This document shows, in pieces, positions 17,122 through 25,772 of a DNA stretch of 64,000 nucleotides (position 1 is the stretch's first letter; each line of letters opens with the position of its first letter). The stretch is from a virus. The stretch is from IMG/VR virus record IMGVR_UViG_3300050821_006485, positions 37,203 to 101,202 of that record, one strand, 5' to 3'. The notes beneath the pieces are model-generated. The model saw nothing but the letters and a program-made list of their open reading frames with translations. It was not told the origin of the DNA and searched no databases. A program made the translations under genes and the position numbers.

Positions 17122-17850
17122 ATGAAAGTACTTATAGGGGTGATTACCTGCCATAAGCACTCGGCGTTTCAGCAAGCCATAAGAAACACTTGGCTACCAC
17201 ATACCCCTAAAGAGGTAGACGTAAGGTTTTTCTCGGGGAGGGGAGCTAAGCGAGAACCAAGGGAAGACGAAGTTTTTTTAGAAAATGCGGGTGACGAATA
17301 CCTTGATCTGCCAGAAAAGGTCAAGGCAATGTTCACTTGGGCGTATGAACATGGCTATGATTTTGCCATGAAACTAGATAACGACGTGGTTTTAAAACCA
17401 CAGGAATGGTACAACGGTTTTTATCGGGACGACTTCTCGGGCTATGGTGATGTCAACGTAAAAAATGGGGAAATCAAAACTCCATGGGGATTCGCCTACG
17501 TCCTCAGCAGGAAAGCAATGGAGTTGATAGTGAACGCTCCGCTTCCGGGACAGCCCGGTTCTATGTGGAGTACGTCGCATTCTAACGATGAAGCGTTTGT
17601 AAGCTCAGTTTTGCACTGGAACGGTATTTATTTGCACAACGACTCTAGATACGTGCTATTCAGGGGGAAACCGACTGAGCGAGACCTAAGCAAGGTGCAT
17701 AGACCATTGCGTAGGCCTAGGCCGATGGAAAAAGAGTGCCAGGCGGGTGCATTTGCTACCTGTATTTATTTGAACTGGAACGGATTTCATATGACTCCAG
17801 ACGAAGAGATTCTCAGAGAGTTTCATAGAGTATTTTCTGAGGGTAAGTAG
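17122..17850 (+). CDS. GT31-like glycosyltransferase, second copy
   Basis: I choose ATG 17122 because TAGGAG lies 11-16 bases upstream and MKVLIGVITC matches the start of the paralogue at 14451. It carries IRNTW at 20-24, RFFSG, DND (the DxD) at 86-88, and GFAYVLSRKAME; SNDEAFVSSVL occupies the position of the EDV motif. These are the defining positions of GT31 beta-1,3-glycosyltransferases. It closes the glycosylation cassette, which therefore has two GT31-like enzymes, one further transferase and one epimerase. Confidence 0.82.
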   Translation: MKVLIGVITCHKHSAFQQAIRNTWLPHTPKEVDVRFFSGRGAKREPREDEVFLENAGDEYLDLPEKVKAMFTWAYEHGYDFAMKLDNDVVLKPQEWYNGFYRDDFSGYGDVNVKNGEIKTPWGFAYVLSRKAMELIVNAPLPGQPGSMWSTSHSNDEAFVSSVLHWNGIYLHNDSRYVLFRGKPTERDLSKVHRPLRRPRPMEKECQAGAFATCIYLNWNGFHMTPDEEILREFHRVFSEGK

Positions 17851-17855
17851 AACAA

Positions 17856-17875
17856 AAATTAACTAATTGTATCCG
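17856..17875 (+). repeat. 20-bp direct repeat, copy 1
   Basis: AAATTAACTAATTGTATCCG is present identically at 18336-18355. Each copy is 25-32 bases upstream of the start of one of two paralogous genes (17901 and 18387), so the leader was duplicated with the gene. It may hold a promoter or a translation enhancer; the AT-rich part has no clear -35/-10 pair. Confidence 0.7.
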
Positions 17876-17900
17876 ACTAGCTCGGGGAGGAAATTAAATT

Positions 17901-18323
17901 ATGCCACAAGTACAATTCGAGTTACCAGAGCAGCCTATCGGCTCGGCAACAAGTGCAACATCACAAGTCAGTTTGCTGGAATTAACGTTTCCAGACATTA
18001 CGCAAAAAAGTATACGAGCATGGGGCATCATTACATTTAGTCCGGGCTCTTATGTAAAGGGCGGACTGTTTGTAAACCTCATGCAATTCGCGGATGACCG
18101 AGCAATCGACTTCAACGGATTTTTGCGTTGCAAAGTTTGGAACGAAGACCCGGTTCCGCCGGGTGGAATTAATTATACGTACCACTATGCACCAACTTCG
18201 GACGTTGTTCAAATTTTTAATAACGGAGTGGAGTTAGCTACTGGGACGCAAATTCCTGCGGCTATTCTGAATGACGATACCTTGTTTTTAGCCACCTGGG
18301 ACCGTACTAACGTTCGTGGATAA
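17901..18323 (+). CDS. virion decoration-type protein, 140 aa
   Basis: A strong GGGGAGGAAATT precedes the start. The whole protein is a beta-rich domain with TFPDITQKSIRAWGIITFSP, DFNGFLRCKVW, VQIFNNGVEL and ends in WDRTNVRG. The same domain forms the C-terminal 120 residues of the next gene, including the WDRTSVRG end, so the two arose by duplication. A structural or decoration role is inferred from position between the glycosylation cassette and tail genes. Confidence 0.65.
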   Translation: MPQVQFELPEQPIGSATSATSQVSLLELTFPDITQKSIRAWGIITFSPGSYVKGGLFVNLMQFADDRAIDFNGFLRCKVWNEDPVPPGGINYTYHYAPTSDVVQIFNNGVELATGTQIPAAILNDDTLFLATWDRTNVRG

Positions 18324-18335
18324 GATTTTAGAAGT

Positions 18336-18355
18336 AAATTAACTAATTGTATCCG
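18336..18355 (+). repeat. 20-bp direct repeat, copy 2
   Basis: Identical to 17856-17875, 480 bases away, and again located just upstream of the start of the second paralogue. Supports a tandem duplication that included the leader. Confidence 0.7.
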
Positions 18356-18386
18356 CCAAAAAGCGCGGGGAAATGGAAAAAAAATT

Positions 18387-19439
18387 ATGCCAACACTTGA
18401 TTCATTATTGGGTACCGCATCAAACTTTGATGTACTTGCGGGCTCTACGGTTACAAACTCTGGAGCAACTGTTCTTACTGGAGGTGATCTAGGTCTTTCT
18501 CCTGGTTCATCTGTAACGGGCTTTCCGCCAGGCGTAGTTACTCCTCCTAATGTACAGCACATTACCGATTCTGTCGCAGCCAAGGGTCAATCCGACCTTA
18601 CTGCCGCATATACGTACTTTGCCGGATTAGCCGGAGCTACGCCTATCGTTGGAAACTTAAACGGTCAAACATTTGTTCCCGGTTTGTATAGCGGCGGCGC
18701 GATTGATCTGGCAGTAGGTGGAACCGTAACCCTTAACGGAAACGGCGACCCAACTGCGGAATTTATTTTCCAAGCCGCGTCCACTCTTACCTTCAACAAC
18801 GGTTCTACTGTTGTCCTTACAAATGGTGCAACCGCCAAAAACATTATATGGCAAGTTGGAAGCTCTGCAACCATCGGAACCACGGCGGTTGTTTCTGGGG
18901 ACATCGTGGCGCTGACTTCAATTTCCGTGAACACCGGGGCCACGGTCAACGGCAGATTACTCGCCAGAAACGGCGCGGTGACGTTGAGTGGTAACACTGT
19001 TACTGCCCCGGCAACTGGCGCGGGAACGGGTACGGGAGGTGGCGTAGTAGCGATAGGCACATCCTCAGCGAGTGCCACGGTGACGCTAAGCGAACTCACA
19101 CACCCAGATATTACAGGAAAAAGTTTAAGATCATGGGGAGTGGTGACTATTAATCCTGGAGGTTACACAAGCGGAGGAATTCCGTTCGGATTGATGCAGT
19201 ACGCGGACCAACGTACGGTGGATTTTAATGGGTTCTTGCGTTGTGAGGTCTACGGCGAGGAACCTAAGAACAACATCATATTGGCAACTATTGCATACCG
19301 TTATACCCCAGTCACAGATTCTCTCCAGATTTTTAATAACGGGGTAGAACTTGCCGGGGGCTCTGCTATACCAGTCTCTGTGTTATCTGACACCTTGCTT
19401 TTTGAGGCACAGTGGGATCGCACTAGCGTAAGAGGATAA
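18387..19439 (+). CDS. ice-binding-like (DUF3494) domain fused to a decoration domain
   Basis: Residues about 5-210 match the DUF3494 ice-binding-like fold: FDVLAGSTVTNSGATVLTGG, DLGLSPGSSVTGFPPG, the segment GLYSGG, then ADFIFQ-like EFIFQAASTLTF and IIWQVGSSATIG, with a beta-solenoid of small residues. After a Gly-rich linker, residues 230-350 repeat the domain of the 17901-18323 protein and end in WDRTSVRG. There is no signal peptide. Known members bind ice or act as adhesins; in a virion it more likely serves as an adhesive or stabilising beta-solenoid. Start follows GGAAATGG and is marked by the second 20-bp repeat. Confidence 0.8.
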   Translation: MPTLDSLLGTASNFDVLAGSTVTNSGATVLTGGDLGLSPGSSVTGFPPGVVTPPNVQHITDSVAAKGQSDLTAAYTYFAGLAGATPIVGNLNGQTFVPGLYSGGAIDLAVGGTVTLNGNGDPTAEFIFQAASTLTFNNGSTVVLTNGATAKNIIWQVGSSATIGTTAVVSGDIVALTSISVNTGATVNGRLLARNGAVTLSGNTVTAPATGAGTGTGGGVVAIGTSSASATVTLSELTHPDITGKSLRSWGVVTINPGGYTSGGIPFGLMQYADQRTVDFNGFLRCEVYGEEPKNNIILATIAYRYTPVTDSLQIFNNGVELAGGSAIPVSVLSDTLLFEAQWDRTSVRG

Positions 19440-19453
19440 TTCAACAACAATTT

Positions 19454-19530
19454 CCTGAGATTAATTACCTCAGGCAGCCGTGGGGAATGCCTACCTATGC
19501 ATGGGCATTCTCCGCGCATCTTCATAGGAG
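19454..19530 (+). promoter_or_regulatory. hairpin and loop-RBS pairing; also the 5' end of the group I intron
   Basis: A small hairpin (CCTGAG 19454-19459 with CTCAGG 19469-19474) is followed by an 11-bp stem of 19482-19492 with 19503-19513 (GGGCATTCTCC). The last pair of the stem is a U-G pair at T19492, as expected for a group I P1. The loop sequence CCTATG (19494-19499) is complementary to CATAGG (19523-19528), which overlaps the AGGAG ribosome binding site of the intron-encoded nuclease. The element may therefore serve both as P1 and as a brake on translation. Confidence 0.6.
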
Positions 19531-20447
19531 AAAAATAATGCCGCATCATAAGAATACACATTGTAAGCATGGACATGAGTACACGGTAGAAAATACAAGG
19601 ATATTACCTAACGGGGCAAGAGTTTGTCGAGCATGTAAGCGTGAATGGGCAAGAGAAAACACGGGATTAGAAGAGGGGGAAGTAAAGCAAAATAAAAATC
19701 AGAACACTGACAAAACCCATTGTCTTCGTGGTCACGAGTTTACATCGGAAAACACATACATGAAGGGCGAACGTAGGATTTGTATAATTTGTAGGAATGC
19801 CGCCCAGCGCGATAGACAAAGGATTGCAGAAGCAAAATACAGAGCGTTAAAGAAATCCAGCCCTGAATTATGGGAAAAAGAAAGACGAAGAAGAAGGGCA
19901 CAACAACTTAAAAGAGTCGGTTGGAATATTGATCTTTTTGAAGAGACCCTAAACCTGCAAGAAAATAAATGCGCCGTTTGTAGAACTGTTCTAGATATTA
20001 ATGCTATAAAGAACGGCGCTACTAACCAGGCTCATGCTGACCATGAGCACGTAGAGCCTCCAAAGCCTAGAGGTATTTTATGTGGCAATTGTAATTTAGG
20101 CATTGGAAATTTAAAAGAAAACCCAGAAATTATGTTGGCAGCAATTGCCTACGTAACTAAATGGAAGGAAGAGAGGTCGTACGGGCCATAATTTATCGCA
20201 GTTAGGTAAGTAATTGCCTCATCAATCAGCAATGATTGTTTGTAACCTAGAGAATTCGGTGGAACACCCGATAGGGTCAATACCGAGCCGAGCCCAGAAA
20301 TGGGAAGGTGTAACGACTATCTCGAAAGAGAGTAGGGAACAGCGTTCCCGAAGCACTAGGGGTCCTGCAAAGGGATCAAGATATAGTCTGGACTTATTAG
20401 TAATAATAAGAGAGTAAGCGGACGCGGCTTATTTGTAACAATAATCG
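19493..20447 (+). ncRNA. group I intron (subgroup IA-like) carrying an HNH gene
   Basis: The catalytic core is complete. P3: CCTAG 20246-20250 with CTAGG 20356-20360. P4: 20255-20260 with 20282-20287 (TTCGGT/ACCGAG). P5: ACCC-GATA-GGGT 20266-20277. P6: CCCA-GAAA-TGGG 20293-20304. P7: GACTAT 20315-20320 with ATAGTC 20383-20388, the latter inside the hallmark AAGATATAGTC. P7.2: GGGAAC-AGC-GTTCCC 20335-20349. P8: GGTCC 20361-20365 with GGATC 20373-20377. P9: CTTATTA-GTAA-TAATAAG 20393-20410. The splice sites are inferred: after T19492 (U-G in P1) and after G20447, which joins exons in frame. The open reading frame sits between P1 and P3. Confidence 0.88.
19538..20191 (+). CDS. intron-encoded HNH endonuclease (endonuclease VII fold)
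   Basis: The start at 19538 has ATAGGAGA upstream; the longer frame from 19487 begins in exon 1. The N-terminal half has two repeats of a Cys/His module (CKHGHEYT, CRACKREW; then CLRGHEFT, CIICRNAA). The C-terminal half has CAVCRTVL, HADHEHVE and GILCGNCNLGIGNL, the zinc and DH-N signature of recombination endonuclease VII-type HNH nucleases. It is encoded inside the group I intron and should promote homing of that intron into intronless alleles of the tail gene. Confidence 0.9.
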   Translation: MPHHKNTHCKHGHEYTVENTRILPNGARVCRACKREWARENTGLEEGEVKQNKNQNTDKTHCLRGHEFTSENTYMKGERRICIICRNAAQRDRQRIAEAKYRALKKSSPELWEKERRRRRAQQLKRVGWNIDLFEETLNLQENKCAVCRTVLDINAIKNGATNQAHADHEHVEPPKPRGILCGNCNLGIGNLKENPEIMLAAIAYVTKWKEERSYGP

Positions 20448-21491
20448 ACAGCATCATTAGACGCCTTTTCTGGATTAATCACCATAGCCGATGCAGTGGA
20501 CCTCCCTGAAGGCGCGAGTCCTAGAAATTGGGACGTTCAGTTTAACGTAGGTAGCGTACGCACCAGGTCCGGTTTATTGAGCGTGTACTCTTACGCGACC
20601 ACATTAATAATCACTTCCTATGTTCTTCATTACGGTATAGCAGTGTTTGGGTATACTGGCGTAGAACCAACGGTTAATGAGGGGTTTTTGTTGTCCGGTT
20701 TTATAAACAACCTTTCATATCTGAATGGCCTCCAGGTATTTGTCGTTTCCGCGACAGCAACAACCTTCTCGGTTTTCTTGCCATTTAAGGACGACGGTCC
20801 ATTTTTCAATCTCACAGGTTCTGCGGTCTCCCTTTCAGGCGCATTCGCTGGGCCTAACCTAGGCAACACCGTAACTTCCACCGGGTGGACCAACCCCAGT
20901 GGAATCCTAGGTAACGTTTCTTACGCCTCGGCAGTCGGTGGCGCAGCCTTATCAGCAACAATGGTTCCTACGGCGGCAGGAAATGAGTCGTCTAGTAATC
21001 CGGCGTGGACCGCCCCTGGCAACGTATACACTACCGGCTCGGCATTCGCCCAAGTTACTCTATCTATCGCCGCAGGTGGTGGCGGAGGGGGCGGTGGTGG
21101 TGGCGGGGGTGGAGGTGGAGGGGGTGGCGGCGGAGGCGGTTGCTTCTCCGCAGCGGTTTCCGTTCGTACCCCAGAAGGTCTTATCGAGCTGGGAAATGCG
21201 CCCGGCACTCTCCAAGTTTCTAACGAAACCGGTACGCATAGTGCGCGGCTTATCGTTCACAAGGATTACAAAGGTTGGATGGTGGTAATCGAAGAGGATA
21301 AGCTTGTCACCATAGATCACGTTATGAGGTCCGGGGATAAATGGGAACCGGCTGGGCTTAAATATCACAATCTACGCCGAGTCTGGTTCGTGGGTACGGT
21401 CTTCGATTTACACGTTATCTCCGATAATGAGGCAGATCATCACTACATACTGTGGAACGGTGACATAGCCCATAACAAACAACTAAAATAG
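20448..21491 (+). CDS. tail protein N-terminal part, exon 2, ending in poly-Gly and a Hint domain
   Basis: Exon 1 is inferred to be only ATGCCT (19487-19492), so the spliced product starts MPTASLDAFSGLITIADAVD and continues DLPEGASPRNWDVQF, a recognisable start of a large tail protein family. An unspliced GTG start at 20496 lacks a ribosome binding site. After about 205 residues of beta-rich sequence there are 22 glycines (21075-21140), then a Hint (hedgehog/intein) domain of 112 residues: Cys at 21141 (CFSAAVSVRTPEG), VTIDHV as the block-B T-x-x-H, VFDLHV, and the terminal IAHN (His-Asn at 21471-21476) followed by KQLK and stop. The next gene resumes the same tail protein. Confidence 0.8.
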   Translation, partial: TASLDAFSGLITIADAVDLPEGASPRNWDVQFNVGSVRTRSGLLSVYSYATTLIITSYVLHYGIAVFGYTGVEPTVNEGFLLSGFINNLSYLNGLQVFVVSATATTFSVFLPFKDDGPFFNLTGSAVSLSGAFAGPNLGNTVTSTGWTNPSGILGNVSYASAVGGAALSATMVPTAAGNESSSNPAWTAPGNVYTTGSAFAQVTLSIAAGGGGGGGGGGGGGGGGGGGGGGCFSAAVSVRTPEGLIELGNAPGTLQVSNETGTHSARLIVHKDYKGWMVVIEEDKLVTIDHVMRSGDKWEPAGLKYHNLRRVWFVGTVFDLHVISDNEADHHYILWNGDIAHNKQLK

Positions 21492-21503
21492 AAGGGAGTA
21501 ACC

Positions 21504-24500
21504 ATGGCGGTATCCGCATTGCTGCTGGCAAGCAGTATAAACTTTAACATACCCAGTAGCGCTACCGTGCTTGGCATTTCCACGTCGTTCGCAGCGCAAG
21601 CCGTGGGCACCGGAACTCCCTCTATTAACATTGAACTTGCTTTAAACGGGGCACCGATAGGGTCGTATATAAACGTTCCTATCGGCAGCTCCCTGAAGAC
21701 CTATACTCAGGGTTCTTCCGCATTTCAATGGGGAACTACGTTAACACCCGCCATTGTAGATGGCAGTTCGCTTGGCATTCTCCTGCAAGCCGAGTTGGAC
21801 ACCTCCGGGACCTCAGCGGTCAGCTCCACGTTTAGCGTAAACAACCTCTCGGTGTCGGTATACTACACCACGTCTTTGCTTTCTGAAATTTTGCAGGTCG
21901 AGACGTTTTCCTTTGCGGTACCGGCAACATCTGGTATATCCGGCATCGGGGTGAGCTTTGTTGCGTATTCCAGCCTTACTACTAACTTGTCGGTGCAGAT
22001 GATTAAGGCCGAGGTGCCGGTTGGTACGCCGAAAAGCGTAACGCTAAGCAGCACACCTACTATCTACACGATTGGGGCATCGAACGATCTGTGGGGCACC
22101 ACGTGGATTTCTTCTGATATCAACAACACAGGTTTCGGTGTACAGATAACCGGGTCGGGGGTTGGTACTACATTTGCCAAAGATTTAGATATCTTGGCTT
22201 ACCTTACTCCGTCTTTGGCTGATTTTCTGTACGTAAAAACATATGAGCAGAACAACGGGCAAATTACTACTCTTGCCTTAGATGATTCTGGAATCATGTG
22301 GAAGGAGGACGTTAACAATAACCCTAACGTTCTTTCCACGGCCTTGGTTGGTATTATTCCCGGTTCTTATGCCAAGAGCGCCACGGCGGATAACCAAGAG
22401 TACATCATGTTCTCAGACCTCTCCATTGGCACGGAGAGACCCAGAGTTTTAAGCGGTAACACTTTTTATCCCCTGTCTCAAGTAGGACCGGGAGCACCGC
22501 CATCGTTCCAGGCATCAATCGGCTCGATAAGCAATATACTGAGCCTTAGCCATTATTCTCTATCTGGGAATGTAGTTACCTTTACCTATACGGGTACTAT
22601 GCCTACGGTAGGCAGCATTTATATTCTCAGCAATGTTGTTTCCTACCTAAACGGACAGTCGGTTATTGTACTTAGTACCGGATTATCGCCCACCACGTTT
22701 GAGGTGCAATTTCAACACCCTGATGATATTGGCTCAGCAATTAATGGTACGGCCACGCCTACTTTTAGTTATTCCATCCAGTCGATTACGCAACCGGTGC
22801 CCTATTCTGGCATCGCAGAATTTTTGTGGAGCGCGGGTCCGGGACAGACTTCTCCGGGATCAACGGTTACGGTTTATTATAAGCACGATACAACTGGTGG
22901 ACAGGACCCAGGGTTATCTTCCACAACAAACCCTGTTTATGTTAACTTAGCACATGCTACAGGAGGGGCGGCACAGTTTAATGGTACATGGCTTGTTAAT
23001 GGCACGGGATTAGGAAATCCTCCGGGGGTAGGGGGTAATTATTGGTACTTTACGTTTACTTATACGGCATCCGGTAGTTACAGTCAAATTTTTCCTCCAG
23101 GAAATCCTGTTTCATACCAAATTACCCTTGCAACCTTAACCACATCTACGCCCATCCCTAACCTTACAGCGGGTAGTCCGATTACTATTACCGGGGTTAC
23201 ACCCACCGGTTGGAATAGCAACTGGACAATAGTTACACCCCTGACTAGCGGAGTTCTTAATATTAGTGGCACCCAGATGGATGCCTCCGGTAACGCCTCG
23301 TATACGTACAACGTACAAAGCGGGGCCGGTCCTTTAGTCGGGGAAATTGTTACTGTTACGAATTGTACCAATGCGGCTATATTTAATGCCACCGGAGTTA
23401 TTTCTTCTGTGGCAGGCGGAATATTTCAGATTGCCGGATTCCCGCCAAATCATCCCATACCGTTTGCGTTTGAAGCTAATGGCGTGGGTTCTACGTTTGG
23501 TACGCAGTTTACATTTGATCCCGGCGCAGTGGTCGCGGGCACTACCGGCCAATCTATTTTTGGCAACGCTGGTTCTGGTGGAAAGGTTACCATTGTTGGC
23601 AGCTCGATTCAGCCTTTAGGGGCCGGTACTCGCCAAGCGGTAGTGTTCTTTATTACGCAAAGCGGCCTGGAGACTGCCGTGTCGCCGCCGGTAACATTTA
23701 CCACGTCTTCTAACGCCAATGAACTAGAGGTTACTAATATTCCTATCGGCCCTCCAAATGTCATTGCAAGAGGCATAGCGATTACCGAGGCGGGCGCTAA
23801 CGGTGTGCCGGGAGCTAGTTTTTACGTGATCCCTAACAACGTTGTGTTAACCGTGGGAAACACCGTCACTACGTACCCATCCACAATTATTAGGGATAAT
23901 ATTACCACATCTGCTAAGCTTTCGTTTACGGACGCGGTGCTCCTGTCTTCCCAAGAAATAGATGTGCAGGGCAACAACCTGTTTAATCTAATCGAGCTGG
24001 GCAGTTCCGCTTGGTGCCTGCCTTACGCATCCCGCATGTTCTACGGAATGCAGCTAAACAAGGTTGATAACTTTAATAACCTCACGTTCGATGGTGGTTA
24101 CCTACCAAACCCAGGAGGTAACTTATTTCCACTTGGTTGGATTGGAACCGATGTAGCCAATACCAATCTTATTAACAGCCCGGTTACCGGCATGTCTCTA
24201 TACATCAAGAACGCCGGTTCTACGGTAAAGTCCGGGGTTGGTCTAGTTTATCAGACTGCCTACACGGACCCCTACCAAGTTCCAATAATTTTGCCGAATA
24301 CCTTGTATTCCGTTAGAGTGGCAGCAAGCAATCCTTCTGGAAACGCGGTGGGGTCTCTGGTTATCGACTTGACGGACTTCAATACGGGAATCGGATTTGG
24401 CATCACCTACGGAACGTTCTCGGTGCTGTTAGCCAGCATGTCTACGAATACTTCGGTATTTACTGGGGCATTGCTAACCACACCCTTTACACAAGGCGTA

Positions 24501-25769
24501 AGCCCTGCTTTGCAACTAAGGGTGAGCTTAGCGAATGCCGGGCCGGGGGCCGATGTACAGGTGGACAGGATAGAGGTATTCCCGACTTTGGAGCCTTATC
24601 TGCTCACGCAGGTCTATGGCTCGTACATTGATAATTTGGAGGCGATAGATGCCAGCGGTTCCGGGGGGATTATTAATACCGCCTCGGAAAATAGCCAAAC
24701 GTGCACGGGCGGGTTCGTGATGCACGACATCATGTATTTGCTCAAAACGAACTCGCTTTATTCCACGCAAGATATCCCAACGAGCGAACCGGGAGGCTGG
24801 AGCCTCAGAGAGGTGAGTAATAAGGCCGGTTCTATTGGAATACATTCTTATTCCTCAGGCGAAGAGTGGGCAGTGATGGCGTGCCGTGCGGGGATTTATG
24901 GTTTTAACGGCGGGCAACCTGTTCCCATTAATTGGGAAATCAGACAAATTTGGGAAGCAATTAATTGGGACGCTGGTAAGACAATTGTATTGCGCAATGA
25001 TGTAACTAATAAAATGATGTATTGTGCAATCCCTTTGCCGACCGGTACTGACCCAGTTACAGGTATAACTACAAAGTCTATAAAGTGGCTTCCTTTTGCC
25101 CCCTATAACCCGGCTCCTATATCTCCAAATGTTATGTTGGTTCTTAATTACCAAGCAATGGATTCTTTTGAGGAACTAATAGGAGCATCAGGAATTAGGA
25201 CCACGATGTTTGGCACGCTTGCCGCTGTTGATATGAAGCGTAAGTGGACTATTTGGCAGATACCAAGTCCGTACATGGATTTTATTATGAGGCCAAATGG
25301 AATTGATACTCCTCTATTCGTGTGTAACGGAATTGATTCTTCAAAAATTTATGAATTCGAAGACAACCAATTTAGCGATGATGGTACAGCAATTTTCAGC
25401 CTCTATACAACCTATGGGCATGTTAATGCTGCTAAGAGTGCGACCATACCCCTGTTCGGTTATCACGCGAAGAGATACACGGTATTTCAAGTGAACGCAA
25501 AAGGATCGGGTAACATGCAAGTTAGAGTTATACCTAATGTGCTTGAAGCTCGTTACCCTTATACTATACCAGGCGGAATTAATCTTTTTGACCCAGCTAA
25601 TGACGATGCCTTTAGACCTTTAAACATAAAAGGTAATAGAGTGTTTTTGGAATTTTCTACCAATGCCGTTGGTTCATGGTTCCAAGTTTCTAAATCACTG
25701 TTAACTGGCAAGGCCGATCCTTGGTCCAGTTTGAATCCGACCGGAGGATTAAATACCGGCATAAAATAA
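21504..25769 (+). CDS. large tail protein, C-terminal part of the split gene, 1421 aa
   Basis: GGGAG precedes the ATG. The start (ASSINFNIPSSATVLGISTS) continues the beta-sandwich that is broken off in the previous gene before its glycine run, and a second copy of that domain follows (VETFSFAVPATSGISGIGVS). Downstream come propeller-like blocks: ITTLALDDSGIMWKEDV, FSDLSIGTERPRVLSG, then EFLWSAGPGQTSPGSTVTVY and, near the C-terminus, NNPKGMYYCAIPLP-like and MDFIMRPNGIDTPLFVCNG segments. The family occurs as a single long protein in related phages as far as I recall. It is a tail-tube or baseplate-like component. Confidence 0.75.
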   Translation: MAVSALLLASSINFNIPSSATVLGISTSFAAQAVGTGTPSINIELALNGAPIGSYINVPIGSSLKTYTQGSSAFQWGTTLTPAIVDGSSLGILLQAELDTSGTSAVSSTFSVNNLSVSVYYTTSLLSEILQVETFSFAVPATSGISGIGVSFVAYSSLTTNLSVQMIKAEVPVGTPKSVTLSSTPTIYTIGASNDLWGTTWISSDINNTGFGVQITGSGVGTTFAKDLDILAYLTPSLADFLYVKTYEQNNGQITTLALDDSGIMWKEDVNNNPNVLSTALVGIIPGSYAKSATADNQEYIMFSDLSIGTERPRVLSGNTFYPLSQVGPGAPPSFQASIGSISNILSLSHYSLSGNVVTFTYTGTMPTVGSIYILSNVVSYLNGQSVIVLSTGLSPTTFEVQFQHPDDIGSAINGTATPTFSYSIQSITQPVPYSGIAEFLWSAGPGQTSPGSTVTVYYKHDTTGGQDPGLSSTTNPVYVNLAHATGGAAQFNGTWLVNGTGLGNPPGVGGNYWYFTFTYTASGSYSQIFPPGNPVSYQITLATLTTSTPIPNLTAGSPITITGVTPTGWNSNWTIVTPLTSGVLNISGTQMDASGNASYTYNVQSGAGPLVGEIVTVTNCTNAAIFNATGVISSVAGGIFQIAGFPPNHPIPFAFEANGVGSTFGTQFTFDPGAVVAGTTGQSIFGNAGSGGKVTIVGSSIQPLGAGTRQAVVFFITQSGLETAVSPPVTFTTSSNANELEVTNIPIGPPNVIARGIAITEAGANGVPGASFYVIPNNVVLTVGNTVTTYPSTIIRDNITTSAKLSFTDAVLLSSQEIDVQGNNLFNLIELGSSAWCLPYASRMFYGMQLNKVDNFNNLTFDGGYLPNPGGNLFPLGWIGTDVANTNLINSPVTGMSLYIKNAGSTVKSGVGLVYQTAYTDPYQVPIILPNTLYSVRVAASNPSGNAVGSLVIDLTDFNTGIGFGITYGTFSVLLASMSTNTSVFTGALLTTPFTQGVSPALQLRVSLANAGPGADVQVDRIEVFPTLEPYLLTQVYGSYIDNLEAIDASGSGGIINTASENSQTCTGGFVMHDIMYLLKTNSLYSTQDIPTSEPGGWSLREVSNKAGSIGIHSYSSGEEWAVMACRAGIYGFNGGQPVPINWEIRQIWEAINWDAGKTIVLRNDVTNKMMYCAIPLPTGTDPVTGITTKSIKWLPFAPYNPAPISPNVMLVLNYQAMDSFEELIGASGIRTTMFGTLAAVDMKRKWTIWQIPSPYMDFIMRPNGIDTPLFVCNGIDSSKIYEFEDNQFSDDGTAIFSLYTTYGHVNAAKSATIPLFGYHAKRYTVFQVNAKGSGNMQVRVIPNVLEARYPYTIPGGINLFDPANDDAFRPLNIKGNRVFLEFSTNAVGSWFQVSKSLLTGKADPWSSLNPTGGLNTGIK

Positions 25770-25772
25770 TAT

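Noticed and set aside
20214-20417. Short reading frame in the intron
   Set aside because: It covers the group I core (P3-P9), which accounts for the sequence; no RBS.
20491-20500. Alternative 3' splice site before ATGCAGTGG with P10-like pairing to the P1 loop
   Set aside because: The pairing is attractive, but it would leave the coding sequence DAFSGLITIADA outside the exon and break the frame from ATGCCT.
20921-21208. Poly-proline reading frame on the minus strand
   Set aside because: It is the mirror of the poly-glycine run of the Hint-containing gene.
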